Shown: positions 17,743 through 34,794 of the stretch, piece after piece
Layout: the number at the start of each line of letters is the position of its first letter
Numbering within the stretch: position 1 is the stretch's first letter
Origin: Roseateles_B sp051857535
Lineage (GTDB): Bacteria; Pseudomonadota; Gammaproteobacteria; Burkholderiales; Burkholderiaceae_C
Assembly (NCBI RefSeq): GCF_051857535.1
Contig: NZ_JBPZGY010000005.1
Coordinates: 1-64,000, forward strand
Length of the DNA: 64,000 nucleotides
Reading direction: 5' to 3'
The notes under the pieces: generated by a model
Seen by the model: only the letters and a program-made list of their open reading frames with translations
Told to the model about the DNA's origin: nothing
The model's database searches: none
Made by a program: the position numbers and the translations under genes

Positions 17743-20700
17743 TTACCTTTCTTGTTGAGTAATTGATTGAATAGTCGGGGCCGCGCCTCCGGCAGACGGC
17801 AGGAAGCCGCTCTGTTCGAAGTTCTCGAAGTAGCGGTCCAGCCACTCGGCGGCGGGGCGCAGGCCTTCTGCCAGTGCCCGGGGCGCCCAGGCCTTCAGAT
17901 GATCCAGGGCGATGGGCAGACGGGCGCCGACGCTCGGGTCCGCCACCGGATTGAGCTTGTGCAGCACGGGGATCAGCATGGCCAGGGGATGGCTGCTGTC
18001 CTGGCGCACGTGGTCGCTCAACTGGGCCAGCCAGTCCTCGTAAGGCAGGCGCTCCAGCGCGAAGCCGCGTGCCTCAATGAGGTCCACCACCTCGTCAAGG
18101 GAATTCCACACCGGGTTCAGCACATGCACCGCATGGCCGGGTGCCGCGGGATGCCGGGAGGCTTCCACGATCAGGCGCGCGGCGAGATCCACGGGCAGGA
18201 TGTTGTCGAAGCCGACGTCCCGCGGGGCCTTGCCAAAGACGGCGATGCCCTTGATGAGGCGGCTGAAGAGATCGTCGGTGTTCATGCGGCCTGTGACGGA
18301 GTGCCCCACGATGCGCGAGGGCCGGTAGATGCACACCGGCAGGCCGCGGCGCCCTGCCTGGGCGACCAACTGCTCGGCCACCCACTTGCTCTGCTCGTAG
18401 CCGCCTTGCAGGAGATCGTGGAAGGGCAGGTCCAGGTCTTCGCCAATCGTCTCAGCGCGGCGGTTGAGCACGCCCACCGTGGAGATGTAGTGCACGGGCT
18501 TGGCGTGGTCGGCGCAGGCCAGGCGCAGGATGTCAGCCGTGGCGTCCACGTTGGCGGCCTTCAGCATGGCGTAGGGGTAGACGAAGTTCACCATCGCGCC
18601 GTTGTGATAGATCGCGTCCAGTTGCGCGGCCATCTGGGCATGGAGCGTGGGCGTCAGGCCCAGGTTCGGTGCGCCCAGGTCGCCGGGCAGGGCCACGATG
18701 CGCGCGGCATGGCGCGGGTCCCACAGGCCGTGTGTCTGCAGGGCCTCGACCAGGCGCTGATGACCGCTGGCGGCGTCGCGCGCCCGTACCAGGCAATGCA
18801 CCCGAGCCTCTGTGCTCGCCAGCAACTCGGCCAGAAGGTGGGCGCCCAGGAAGCCGGTCGCGCCGGTGAGCAGCACCTCGCGGGGCTCGCCCTGGCGGGG
18901 CGGGGCCGCGGGGGTGATGGCGGCGTCGAGCACCGCTTCGGCGGGCAGGTCAACGGGGGCCTGCTCAGCGGCCTGCTCGCCCGTGCGCAGGCGGGCGGCC
19001 AGCTCGGCGATGGTGGGGCCTGCCATCAGTTGCTCCATGCCCAGGCGCATGCCCAGCTTCTCCTCGATCTGGAACAGCATCACCGAGGCCAGCAAGGACT
19101 GCCCCCCAAGATCGAAGTAGTTGGCATGCACGCTGATCTGCGGGGTCTTGAGCAGGGTTGCCCAGATGGCGTGCAACTGCTGCTCGAGCTCGTCGCGGGG
19201 GGGCACATGCGCCCCCGCGTCGGTAGGCGCCTGCGCCAGGCGCAGCAGGGCCTGGCGGTCCATGCGGCCCGGGACGCCGTCGGCGCCGGCCAGGCGCGGC
19301 AGCGCCGGCAGCACACGCGACTGCAGCCCCTGCAGGCCGTGGGCGGCGGCGGCCTTGAGCAGCAAGGCGCAGAGCTCGGCGGGGTCCGCCCCATCGATGG
19401 GCACCAGGAACAGGCAGGACGTCCAGCGACCCTCGTCGTCCACGAATTCGATCAGGGCCAGCTCCCGGACGCCTGGCGTGCGCATCAGAGCCCGTTCGAG
19501 TGCACCGCCGCAGGCCAGCGCCTCGTGTGTGGGCGAGTCCAGCAGGGTGTGCGCCTCGATGGCCAGCCCCTGCGGCCCCTGCCAGGCCGGCAGACCGCTC
19601 AACAGGCGCGGCTGCTGGCCCGCCAGCCAGCCTCCGGTGCCCGCACTGCTGTGCTCGATGCGCAGCAGGCTGGGCACGCTGGCGCCGGCCAGCTGCAGTT
19701 GGCCGCGGGCATAGGCCGCGGCTGCATGCTGATGCGGGTCCCGCAACTGCAGGACGGTGCCTGGCGCGGCCCGCAGGACCAGGTGCGCGGTCGAGCCCAC
19801 CGCCTGGGCATGCGGCAGCGAATGGGCGGGCAGGTGCCAGTCTCGCTGCAGCCGGGCCTGGGGCGCCAGCCGCTGCAGAACCCGTTGGCCGGCGGGGCTC
19901 AGGGTCGTCGCATCCACGGACCAGCAAGCCAGGGCCGGGGTCGGCATCACCATTGGCAGCTCGGCCAGCCGGTCCAGACGGCGGGCTTCATCGGTGCTGA
20001 GCAGCACGCTGTCGAAGGCCAGGGCTTCGGTGGCCTTGCCTTGCAGCAGGGTGTCGAGTTCGCTCGCCGTCAGTGTGTGAAGGGTGCCGCCTTGCAGCAA
20101 GGTGCGCAACGCGGACCACAGCGCCCTGCCGCTCAGCCAGCCGGTCGCGGCCAGTTGCGCAGGGGCGCTGCCAGCGTCCCCGGCGCCCAGGGCCTGGACC
20201 AACTGCGCCTGGGTGTACCGGATGAGGCGGGTCTTTGCCGGGCCCGTCGATCCTGGCTCGGCCAGGCTGTCCAGCAGGCTGCAGGTGCCAGTCGAGCTGG
20301 GAGCCTGAGTGGAGGTGTCGGGCCGGCCCTGTGCTTCGCTCAGCAAGGTCGACCAGGCGAGAAACCCACCAGTGCTGGAGGCGTCCCCCGGGGGCAGTGC
20401 GCCTGCGCAGACACGCATCCTTGGGCTCAGGTCTTGCATCAGGTGCGGAGGCCAGTCGTTGCTCGCCTGCGCGGGCCAGAGACAGTCCAATCCGGCAGCA
20501 AGGGCAGACAGCAGCATGGCCAGGCTCTGGACTGGCGCCTGTTCGTCCGGGCACAGCAGCACGTGGTCACCCGCCTGCAGGCCCTGGGTCCGCCAGGCGG
20601 CCAGCCCTTGGTGGCAGGCGTCGAGCAACTGCGCATGGCTGCAGCAGTCTCCCTCGCCCGCCAGCAAGGCCGCCCTTTGCGGATGCAGGCGGGCGCGCTC

Positions 20701-22095
20701 CTCCAGCAGAGACAGGAGGCTGCGCGAGGGGGCCGTCGTATCCCCTGGCGCCGTCGGCACGGACGCCGGCAGAAGGCCGATGCTGCCCAGCGCTGCTTGA
20801 GGCTGGGTCACCAGGCGCTCCAGCAGGGCCTGGAACTGCTGCCCCAGGCTGGCCATGGCCTCTCGGCTGAACTGGGCCTGATCATGGCTCAGGGTGAACT
20901 GCAGGGACTCGCCCGGCAGCACGATCAGTGCCAGGCCGTAGCTGGTTTCCTCGACGGCCCGCACATCGTCGACCTGTAGGCCGTGGGCCGCCACCATGTC
21001 GCGGAAGGCCGCCTGGCCAGGGTAGTTCTCGAACACATAGATGGCATCGAACAGGGCCTGCTGGCGCGGCAGCTCGCTGCAGGCCAGCACCTCGGACAGG
21101 GCGCTGTAGGCCCGCGCCTCCACTTCCTGGGACTGCTGCTGCAGGCCTTGCAGCCAGTCTTGCACGGAGGACTGGGCGTCCAGCTTTACGCGCATGGGCA
21201 GGGTGTTGATGAAAAGACCCACCATGCGTTCCACGCCAGCCAGGGCGGGATTGCGGCCTGACACCACCATGCCGTAGCAGAGATCGTCCTGCCCCGCATG
21301 CAGCGCCAGCAGCAGGGCCCAGGCGGCCTGGCAGAGGGTGTTGAGCGTCAGTCGGCTGCTGCGGCACAGCTGCTGTGCCTGGGCGACCCAGGCCGGCGGC
21401 ATCTGGCCCTGCCAGTGGCCGAGGCGCCGTGGGGCATCGGCGTCGGCGTCGGACGGCTGCATGGAAGGGGCCCAGCGCAGGACCTGTCGATAGCCGGCCA
21501 GCTGCGCCTTCCAGAAATCCAGCGCAGCCGGCGCATCCTGCTGACGCAACCAGGCGAGGTAGTGGCGATAGTCCCGGGCCGGGCGCGGCTGCCCCGCCAG
21601 GCGGCCGGCGTAGTGCTCGAAGACCTCCGCCAGCACGATGGGCATGGACCAGCCATCCAGGATGGCATGGTGGTAGGTCCAGAGGAAGCGTGTCTGTTGC
21701 GCGTCCAGGCGGATCAGGTGCAGGCGCATCAGCGGCGGGCGGCCGGCGTCGAAGCCCTGTACGCGGTCGCTGTGAAGCAGGTCCTCGAAGCGCACCTGCT
21801 GCTGCAGCGGGTCCAGGGCCGACCAGTCCAACTGGGTGATGGGCAACTGCACCGACTTCAGCACCACCTGCAGGGGCTGGGCCTCCTGCAGGCGCATGAA
21901 CAGAGTCTTCAGTACATCATGCCGCTGGGCCACCGCCTGCCAGGCCTGGCAGAAGCGGTCCCATTCCAGCGTGCCCCGCAGCAGGCAGGAGAACTGCTCG
22001 ACATAGACGCCGGAGCGCGGGTCCAGCCGCGAGTGGTGCAGCATGCCGTGCTGCAGGGGGCTGAGGTAGTGGATGGTGTCGACGTTGGGATTCAT
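17743..22095 (-). CDS. NRPS module C-A*-T-reductase with vestigial adenylation domain
   Basis: A 1450-aa terminal synthetase. The condensation domain (about 5-430) has an intact HHAILDG active site (His142, His143, Asp147). The next 470 residues occupy the place of an adenylation domain but have lost its signatures. The P-loop TSGSTGxPKG survives only as EPGSTGPAKTRL, no YGPTE or GDxxR block is seen, and the A10 region reads ADGVPGRMDR without the catalytic Lys. The carrier domain has LGGQSLLAS with phosphopantetheine Ser1000. The C-terminal 370 residues are an NAD(P)H thioester reductase: Rossmann LLTGATGFLGAHLL, ISTVGVLNRRAETI, catalytic Tyr1233 and Lys1237 (YEQSK). The product would leave as an aldehyde or alcohol. 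It is the last gene of the operon; no TE domain is present. Carrier loading must come from elsewhere. Confidence 0.92.
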   Translation of the reverse strand: MNPNVDTIHYLSPLQHGMLHHSRLDPRSGVYVEQFSCLLRGTLEWDRFCQAWQAVAQRHDVLKTLFMRLQEAQPLQVVLKSVQLPITQLDWSALDPLQQQVRFEDLLHSDRVQGFDAGRPPLMRLHLIRLDAQQTRFLWTYHHAILDGWSMPIVLAEVFEHYAGRLAGQPRPARDYRHYLAWLRQQDAPAALDFWKAQLAGYRQVLRWAPSMQPSDADADAPRRLGHWQGQMPPAWVAQAQQLCRSSRLTLNTLCQAAWALLLALHAGQDDLCYGMVVSGRNPALAGVERMVGLFINTLPMRVKLDAQSSVQDWLQGLQQQSQEVEARAYSALSEVLACSELPRQQALFDAIYVFENYPGQAAFRDMVAAHGLQVDDVRAVEETSYGLALIVLPGESLQFTLSHDQAQFSREAMASLGQQFQALLERLVTQPQAALGSIGLLPASVPTAPGDTTAPSRSLLSLLEERARLHPQRAALLAGEGDCCSHAQLLDACHQGLAAWRTQGLQAGDHVLLCPDEQAPVQSLAMLLSALAAGLDCLWPAQASNDWPPHLMQDLSPRMRVCAGALPPGDASSTGGFLAWSTLLSEAQGRPDTSTQAPSSTGTCSLLDSLAEPGSTGPAKTRLIRYTQAQLVQALGAGDAGSAPAQLAATGWLSGRALWSALRTLLQGGTLHTLTASELDTLLQGKATEALAFDSVLLSTDEARRLDRLAELPMVMPTPALACWSVDATTLSPAGQRVLQRLAPQARLQRDWHLPAHSLPHAQAVGSTAHLVLRAAPGTVLQLRDPHQHAAAAYARGQLQLAGASVPSLLRIEHSSAGTGGWLAGQQPRLLSGLPAWQGPQGLAIEAHTLLDSPTHEALACGGALERALMRTPGVRELALIEFVDDEGRWTSCLFLVPIDGADPAELCALLLKAAAAHGLQGLQSRVLPALPRLAGADGVPGRMDRQALLRLAQAPTDAGAHVPPRDELEQQLHAIWATLLKTPQISVHANYFDLGGQSLLASVMLFQIEEKLGMRLGMEQLMAGPTIAELAARLRTGEQAAEQAPVDLPAEAVLDAAITPAAPPRQGEPREVLLTGATGFLGAHLLAELLASTEARVHCLVRARDAASGHQRLVEALQTHGLWDPRHAARIVALPGDLGAPNLGLTPTLHAQMAAQLDAIYHNGAMVNFVYPYAMLKAANVDATADILRLACADHAKPVHYISTVGVLNRRAETIGEDLDLPFHDLLQGGYEQSKWVAEQLVAQAGRRGLPVCIYRPSRIVGHSVTGRMNTDDLFSRLIKGIAVFGKAPRDVGFDNILPVDLAARLIVEASRHPAAPGHAVHVLNPVWNSLDEVVDLIEARGFALERLPYEDWLAQLSDHVRQDSSHPLAMLIPVLHKLNPVADPSVGARLPIALDHLKAWAPRALAEGLRPAAEWLDRYFENFEQSGFLPSAGGAAPTIQSITQQER

Positions 22096-22125
22096 GGTGC
22101 CGTGGTGCGATGCAGGGGGCGGGCC

Positions 22126-25100
22126 TCAGGCCGGCGTTGAGAGCAGGCCGTCCAGTTCCTGGAGCAGCTCGTCCAGTCCGTCCTGGCTGATGTCGATGGC
22201 AGGAACGTCCGAGGGCGTGAGCCCGCCTGCTTCGGCGCTCTCGCAGTGCGTGAGCAGGGTGCCCAGGGCCTCGGCCATGCTGGTCATCAGGCAGCCCATG
22301 GTTTCCTCCACGGCGCTGGCGCCGGTGAAGGCGCATTCCAGGACCAACTGGCCCTGGCTGATGTAGGCGCAGACGTCCAACAAATGCGTGCGGGCCTGGC
22401 GCGGGCTGCGTATGCCCGCTGCCGGCTCGGCACGGCCGGTGAAGAGGGCGCTGCTGCCCACCATCTGTTCCACCACGCCCAGGTAGGTGAAGAGCACCGG
22501 CGAGGGCGGCATGGCCTCCAGAGACTGGCGCAGGGGATCGCCAGCCGGCGCGAGATAGCGCAGTGGGCCGAAGCTGTCGCCCTTGCCCGGCACCTCGCGC
22601 AGGCGCTGCTTGACGGTCTTGATCAGGCGACCGGGATCGTCGATGCCGGCGCCCTCCACCAGCACGGGGTAGATGGAGGTGAACCAACCCACGCTGCGGC
22701 TCAGGTCCAGCTGTTCGGCCAGGGCCTCGCGGCCGTGGCCTTCCAGGTCAAGGAGCAGGGACTGGCAGCCACCCCAGTGCTGGAAGCCGGCCAGCAGGGC
22801 CGCGACCAGCAGATCGTTGGCATCCGTGCCATAGGCTTGATGGGCCGGGCCGCGGAAGGCCGCCGTCTGCGCGGCGCTGAGCCGCACCTGGCAGCAGCCA
22901 TGCGCCTCTTCGGCATGACGCGGTGCGCGCGGCTTGAGGGCATGGCGCATCAGCGCCGGGCGCTCCTGGCCGTCGGCCATGCGGGCCTGCAACTGGCCGG
23001 CGAACTGGCGCCAGTGCGCGCGATCCGCGTCCAGGGTCGCCTCGCCCAGTCGACCTTGCCAGGCCTGCACCCAGTCGCGCACCGAACTGGTCTTCAGGGG
23101 CAAGGGCGCGCTGCTGCCAGACTTGAGTTGCCCGTAGAGCAGCCCCAGATCCTGCAGCAGGATGTTCCAGGACACGCCGTCCACCAGCAGGTGATGGATG
23201 ACGACGAGCAGGCGGCTTTGCTGCAGGCTGCCGCCCTGCAGCCAGCGCAGGCGCCACAGCGGGCCCTGGGCCAGGTCCAGTCCGGTCTGCGCTTGCTCGA
23301 TGGCCTCGCGCCAGCGAGGGAGCGAGGTCTGGCCGTTGGGCGAACGGCAGTCGATCACCGCGAAGTCCGGTGCGCGCGCCTCCGCGGCGGCGATGCACTG
23401 CAGCCAGACGCCCTCCCGCTGCTCGAAGCGCGAGCGCAGTCCGTCGTGGTGCTGGGCCAGGAGCTGCAGCGCCTGCTGCATCAGCGCGGGGTCGGGCGTC
23501 TCGTTCAACTCCAGCAGCAGGGCCTGGTTGAAGTGGGCCAGGTCCTGGTCGACCTTGTCGAACATCCAGTGCGCAGCCGGGCCCAGGGGGAAGTCGCCAA
23601 GGACGGGGCCCTGGTCAACGTCGATGCCCGGCGTGCTGCTCACGACGCGGGCCAGGCGCGCGATGCTGCTGTGCTCGAACAGGTCCTTGGGCCGCAGGTA
23701 CAAGCCCTGCTGCCCAGCCTTGGACACGATGACAGCCGCCAGGATGGAGTCACCGCCCAGCTGGAAGAAGTCGTCGTCCATGGTGACGCTTTCCAGACCG
23801 AGTACCTCGCACCACAGGACGGCCAACTGCTCCTCAACGGCGCTGCCGGCGGCGCGGCCCTGGGCCTGCAGATCGGGCTCGGGCAGGCGGGCCAGGTCCG
23901 GACGCAGTGCGGCGTCCAGGGGGAGCTGCTCCAGCAGCACCAGGGCCTGCGGCCATTGCTGTTCAGGCAGCTCGGCGCGCAGGCGGTCCTGCAATTGCTG
24001 GTTCAGCGTGGCATCGTCCAACACGGCAGGGCCGCTCTGGCGCAGCACATAGGCCGTGGCCACGGGGCCTGCATCACCAGGGCGCTCCAGCAGCACGGCC
24101 AGGGCGATGCCGGCCTGCTGCATGAGGCAGCGCTCGACCGGTCCGGCGTCCAGGCCTCGCTCACCCCGGCTCACGCGGCGTGCACCGGGGTCCGGGCAAT
24201 GCAGGGTGGCGCCCAGCGCACGCAGGCGCAGGGCGGGGGCACCACCGGGACCGCTGTCGGCCCAGGCCCATTGACGCGGCGCGGCCGGCTCACCTGCGGC
24301 CGAGCGCAGCTGCGGCGCGCAGCAGCCCGCCAGGGGCAGCAAGCGCCAGCCCTGGGGCGCAGGTTCGAAGACCCAGGGCGAAGCCGCGGGGAACGCGGGG
24401 TCCAGGCGGAGGAACCGTGGCGCGGCCCCAGCCCAACGCAGCACGGGCTCCGCGTGCATGCCTTGGGCCAGCAGGCGGGGCAGCGGATGGTCAGCCGGCA
24501 GGGCGCGCAGGGCCTGGGCCAGCGAGGGCGTCAACAGGGCCGGCAGCAGCAGGCCCGTGGGCTCAAAGGTGGCAATGGGGGCCGCGAGTTCCTTGGCCAG
24601 GGCCTGTGCGGTCTGTGCGGTCTGTGCGGTCGGCGAGAGCGCCGCCAGTTGCACCGTGCAGCCGCGTGCCCAGGCCAGGGCCAGGGTGGCGCTGGCCAGC
24701 GCGAGCTGCGCAGGTTCAGGGGTCCAGGGCAGCAGCAGGCGGTCCTGTGGGCCTAGCTGCAGGGCCTCGCCCACCGCCTGGCCCACCAGCGGGTTGGCGG
24801 CCGGGGCGGCATCGGCCGCATCGGCCGCCGCATCGCCGGGCAGGCACTGCAGCGCTGGCAGCCACTGACCGGACGCCGTCGGGGCGCGAACGTGAAGGTC
24901 CAGGCCTGTGGCCCTGTCTTCGGGGCCCAGCCACCAGACCTGCGCGCCCTGCGCCAGCAGGGCCGGCCACAGCAGGGCTCCCTGCAGCGGGTGGCTCAGC
25001 GTCAGGCCGACACGGCTGCCCTCGCGCAGGCCCTGCGCCTGCAGCTCCTCCAGCCAGGACTGAACCTGCCGCGCAAGCCGGCCCAGCGTGCAGTCGCGGG

Positions 25101-26771
25101 CCTCGTCCTGCAGGGCGGGCTGCTCCGGATGAGCCCGAGCCCTGTCGAGCAAGGCCTGGTGCCAGGTCTTGCCTAGCAGGGCCGGCGTGAGTGGCGAAGC
25201 TTCGTGCGAAGAACCGGGCGAAGTACCGGGCCAAGCACCGGGCGAGGCCTCGACCAGTCCCGCGTCAGGCAGACGGAACTCAGCCAGCAGTGCTGCGGGC
25301 TGCTTCAGCGACTGCGCAAGCAGCTGCTCGAACTGCGCGCCGAAGCAGGCGATGCTGGCCTCGTCGAAGAGGTCGCAGTTGTAGGTCCAGGCGGCGACGT
25401 AGTCCTGGCCGTCGTCCTGGATGTTGAGGGTCAGGTCATGCGTGGCTCCGCGGGTGCCGGTGCTGGAGGCGGCCAGCACCGGGCCGAACAGGACCTGCTC
25501 CTGGACAGCCTCTGAACCCTTGCGCAGCTGGTTCCAGTTGTACATGAGCTGGAACACCGGCGAGCGACTGGCGTCGCGCGCGGGGCGCAGGCGCTCGACC
25601 AGCAGCGGGAAGGGGTAATCCTGGTGATCCAGCACGCGCAGCATCATCTGGCGCGTCTGCTCCAGCAGCTGGTCGAAGCGCGTGAGGCCCTGCAGCCGGC
25701 AGCGCAGGGGGAGGGTGTTGACGAAGTGGCCCAGCACCTGCTCGCTGCCGGGCATGCTCCGGCCGGAGGTCGGCGCACCTATCATGAGTTCGTCCTGGCC
25801 CGTGTGCTTGTGCAGCAGCAGCTGGTAGACGGCCAGCATCCACATGTACGGCGTCACCCGCTGCTCGCGGGCTGCCTGGCGCAGGGCAAGGGACAGGGCC
25901 GGGTCCAGCGTGCGGCTGTAGACACGGCCGGCCTCGGTCTTGAGGGGCGGGCGCGGACGGTCACCGTCCAGGGCCAGCTGTGGCAGTTCACCTTGCAGCT
26001 CCTCGGTCCAGAAGGCGGCGAGTACCGCGCCCTCAGGACCGGCCAGGCGCTGAGCCTCGTGCTGGACGAAGTCCTTGTACTGGTGCTGCAGTGCCGCCAG
26101 GCGCAGGGGCTGCCCGGCGAGGCCCAGGGCATAGAGCGCGGACAGCTCGCGCACCATGATCTCCAGGGACCAGAAGTCCGCTGCCACGTGGTGGACATTG
26201 AGCAGCAGCGCATGGCGGGGCGCCTCGGCAGGCCCTTCGCTCTCGTTGACCAGCAGCTTGAGCCGAATGGGCGACACCCGCAGGTCGAAAGGCTTGTTGG
26301 CCTCCAGATCCACCCACTGCAGCACCTGTTCCAGCGTGCGGCCCTGCACGCGCTCGACGTCCAGGCGCGCCGCGGCATCCAGGCTCACCTGCTGGCGGGG
26401 CTGGCCCTCGCTGACCTCGTAGCGGGTGCGCAGGATGGGGTGGCGGGCGATGAGGTAGTCCACACAGCGCGCCAGCAGGGGCAGGTCCAGGTTGTCGACC
26501 AGCCGGCAGGCATAGGTGACGTTGTAGGCCGCGCTGGTGGGCTGCAACTGGTGCAGCGACCACAGCGACTTCTGCGAGTAGGACAGCGCATAGCTGCCCG
26601 CGCTGGTGCCGAACTGCTCCAGCAGCGCGATCAGGCCCTCCTTGTGGGCCTTGAGCTCCGCCAGCAGCTGCGGCGTGATCAGCTCCTTGGGGGCCTTGTA
26701 TTGCAGCTTGCCGTCCTGGGTCCAGAGCTGCACGCCGCGGGCGGCCAGGGCATTGATGTAGTCGAGCGAGC

Positions 26772-26775
<4 letters not shown>
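22126..26775 (-). CDS. NRPS module TubC-C-A*-T-E with vestigial adenylation domain
   Basis: A 1549-aa synthetase whose ATG overlaps the PKS stop (ATGA). Residues 1-56 are a TubC-type docking domain (INALAARGVQLWTQDGKLQY, KAPKELITPQLLAELKAHK). The condensation domain (60-500) has HHVAADFWS (His195, His196, Asp200), the variant usual where a polyketide is the donor. Residues about 540-960 keep only the front and length of an adenylation domain. The A3, A5, A7 and A8 blocks are missing, the A10 region reads LEQLPLDAALRPDLARLP without Lys, and the stretch contains low-complexity TAQ and AAD repeats. The carrier domain has LGGDSILAA (Ser1010). The C-terminal epimerization domain (1050-1480) has HHLLVDGVSW (His1194, His1195, Asp1199), LEGHGRE and VGWFTSIYPV. 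An E domain implies a D-configured residue at this carrier, so the module is probably used although it cannot activate an amino acid itself. Confidence 0.92.
24604..24630. repeat. three 9-bp tandem repeats inside vestigial adenylation domain
   Basis: The unit CTGTGCGGT occurs three times in a row and codes for repeated Thr-Ala-Gln on the minus strand. Further imperfect 12-bp repeats based on CCGGGCGAAG lie near 25190-25250, and an Ala-Asp-rich repeat near 24800-24840. In-frame simple repeats of this kind inside an enzyme domain suggest relaxed selection on it. Confidence 0.7.
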
Positions 26776-32438
<5,663 letters not shown>

Positions 32439-32451
32439 GATGGGCAGGGGA

Positions 32452-34701
32452 CTAGCGTTCCAGTTCCTTCAGCAGCAAGGCCTCGGCCTCGGCATCGGAC
32501 AGGGAGTGGAGGGTGTGGGCCAGCGCCGCGGGGGCGGGGGCCGGGGTGGAGGGGGACGGAGCAGTTGTGGCGACCGCCGCGGCTGGCAGCGCTGCCCCCG
32601 GGCGCGAGGCCAGGGCTTCGGCAGCGCCCTTCTGGCCGGCCAGATGCTGGGCCAGCTCGGCGATGTTGGCGCAGTCCCACAGCACGGTGGCCTCGAACTC
32701 GATGCCCGTGGACTGGCCGACCTTCAGCGCCAGTTGCAGGGCATTGACCGAGTCGAAGCCCATCTCCACCCAGGCGCGGTCCAGGGGCACGCGGCTGGGC
32801 TGGGTCTTGAGCAATTCCGCGACCACGCCGGCAATGATCTGCTCGACCTGGCGCTGCAGGCTGAGGCCGCCGACGGGCTCGGCCAGCGGCGTGGCGGGGG
32901 TGGCGGCAGGCGCCTCGGCGGCGGCCTCGCCCAGGCCCTCGGTCCAGCTGGCGACCACGCGCAGCTGCCCTTGCAGATAGGCCTTGCGGCACAGGGCACG
33001 GGCGATCTTGCCGCTGGAGGTCTTCTCGATGGTGGCGGGCTCCACCAGCACCACCTGGTGCGGCGTGAGGCCGAAGTCCTCGCCGATGGCCTGGACCATG
33101 GCGCGCAGGGTGTCGTCCAGCTGCAGGCTGCGGCGCTGGCTGCGGCCGATCTCCTGCACCACGACCAGCTTCTCTTCCTTGTCGACCAGCACGGAGACGG
33201 CCGCGCCGGCACCGCGCTTGAGCTCGGGCACGGCGTCCTGCACGCAGTCCTCGACGTCCTGCGGGTAGATGTTGCGGCCGCGGATGATGAGCAGGTCCTT
33301 GACGCGCCCGGTGACGTAGAGCTGGCCGTCGATCACGGCGCCCAGGTCCCCCGTTCGCAGGTAGCCGCCCTCGGCGGCCGAGGCCGCAGCCGGGCGTGCG
33401 CCAAAGGTTTGCTCGCTGAGCTCAGGCAGGCCGAAGTAGCCGGCGCCCACGCTGCCGCCGCGCACCCAGATCTCGCCGACCTGGTGCGCGTCGGCCACGG
33501 GCCGGCCCTGTTCATCGACCACCAGCAGCTCATGGCCCAGGCGGGTGCTGCCGCAGGAGACCAGGCTCTTGCGGTCGGCGTCCGGGGCGCCGGGGGCTGG
33601 GGCCTCGATGCGGCCACGCGCCAGGGCGGCGTTGCTGACCTCCAGATAGCGGATGCCCTCGCCCTTGTCGACGCCCGTGACCTGCACGGTGGCCTCGGCC
33701 ATGCCGTAGCAGGGGAAGAAGGCGCCGGGGGCGAAGCCATGGGCGGCGGAGGCGCCCAGGAAGTCCTCGACGGTGCTGCGCTGTATGGGCTCGGCGCCGC
33801 AGAAGGCCAGGTCCCAGCTGCGCAGGTCCAGGCCTTGGGCCTCGTCGGACTGCAGGGCCTGGGCGGCCAGCTGGTAGGCGAAGTTGGGGCCGCCCGAGGT
33901 GGTGGCGCGGTGGTGCGAGATGGCCTGCAGCCAGCGCAACGGCTTCTGCACGAAGGCCACGGGCGACATCAGCACCAGGCTGGACCCGACCGAGCCCATC
34001 TGCAGCACGGCCGAGAGGCCCATGTCGTGGTACAGGGGCAGCCAGGACACCACGCGGGTGTCGCGGTGGTGGCCCATCAGCTGGGCGATCACCTGCTGGT
34101 TGTTGATGATGTTGCCGTGCGTGATCATCACGCCCTTGGGCGTGCCGGTGGAGCCGGAGGTGTACTGCAGGAAGGCCAGGTCCTGGGCGCGCGGCAGCGG
34201 CAGGGCGGGGATGGGCCCGGTGCCGGCATCCAGCAGGGCGGCATAGTCGCTGAGGCGGCAGCCGGTGAAGAGGCCCTGCTCCGCCTGCATCTGCTGCAGC
34301 AGGGGCAGGGACTTGTCCGGCGCGATCACGAAGCTCGCGCCGCTGCTGTCCACGATGGCCTGCAGCTTCTGCCACTGCGCCAGCTTGCGCGCCTGCTGCG
34401 GATGGTGGGCGGGAATGGCCACCATGCCCGCCATCAGGCAGCCATAGAAGGCGCTGACGAACTCAAGGCCGGTGGGCAGGAGCAGCAGCACGCGCGCGCC
34501 CGCGGGCAGCTGCGCATGCAGGGCGGCGGCCACGCGCGTGACCTCGTCATGCAGCTCGGCATAGCTGGCCTGGCGCTCGACCTCCTCGCCTTCGCGCAGC
34601 ACGGTGAGGGCCAGGCGGTCGGGGGTCTGGTCGCGCCAGGCCTGCAGGGTCTCGATGATGGAAGCCGGCAGCTGCGGCAGGGGGAAGAGTGAGCGGTCCA
34701 T
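32452..34701 (-). CDS. fatty acyl-AMP ligase fused to acyl carrier protein (PKS loading enzyme)
   Basis: A 749-aa starter-loading protein. The FAAL domain (1-575) has A3 LQYTSGSTGTPKGVMITHGN, PLYHDMGLSAVL, A5 CYGMAEATVQVTG, A7 LRTGDLGAVIDGQLYVTGR, DLLIIRGRNIYPQDVE and the closing IEKTSSGKIARALCRKAY with the catalytic Lys. The DLLIIRGRNIYPQDIE block and the FAAL-type insertion distinguish it from acyl-CoA ligases. The ACP domain (605-685) has phosphopantetheine Ser651 in GFDSVNALQ. An Ala/Pro-rich linker and a helical tail (LHSLSDAEAEALLLKELER) look like a C-terminal docking element for the next PKS. The start at 34701 is preferred over 34740 on homology. It activates a free fatty acid and loads it for the PKS. 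Confidence 0.93.
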   Translation of the reverse strand: MDRSLFPLPQLPASIIETLQAWRDQTPDRLALTVLREGEEVERQASYAELHDEVTRVAAALHAQLPAGARVLLLLPTGLEFVSAFYGCLMAGMVAIPAHHPQQARKLAQWQKLQAIVDSSGASFVIAPDKSLPLLQQMQAEQGLFTGCRLSDYAALLDAGTGPIPALPLPRAQDLAFLQYTSGSTGTPKGVMITHGNIINNQQVIAQLMGHHRDTRVVSWLPLYHDMGLSAVLQMGSVGSSLVLMSPVAFVQKPLRWLQAISHHRATTSGGPNFAYQLAAQALQSDEAQGLDLRSWDLAFCGAEPIQRSTVEDFLGASAAHGFAPGAFFPCYGMAEATVQVTGVDKGEGIRYLEVSNAALARGRIEAPAPGAPDADRKSLVSCGSTRLGHELLVVDEQGRPVADAHQVGEIWVRGGSVGAGYFGLPELSEQTFGARPAAASAAEGGYLRTGDLGAVIDGQLYVTGRVKDLLIIRGRNIYPQDVEDCVQDAVPELKRGAGAAVSVLVDKEEKLVVVQEIGRSQRRSLQLDDTLRAMVQAIGEDFGLTPHQVVLVEPATIEKTSSGKIARALCRKAYLQGQLRVVASWTEGLGEAAAEAPAATPATPLAEPVGGLSLQRQVEQIIAGVVAELLKTQPSRVPLDRAWVEMGFDSVNALQLALKVGQSTGIEFEATVLWDCANIAELAQHLAGQKGAAEALASRPGAALPAAAVATTAPSPSTPAPAPAALAHTLHSLSDAEAEALLLKELER

Positions 34702-34794
34702 GGGGCGTGTCGTGTGGAGGTGACGGGCCGGGGCCATCACGGCGGAGGCCCCGAGGAGCGCGGGTGCGGGCCGGCGCCAGACCGGCCCTGCACG

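Noticed and set aside
17767..20979. Very long plus-strand open frame opposite the terminal NRPS
   Set aside because: It is a GC-driven shadow, rich in Gln/Gly/Arg/His, with no domain; similar shadows oppose every large synthase gene here.
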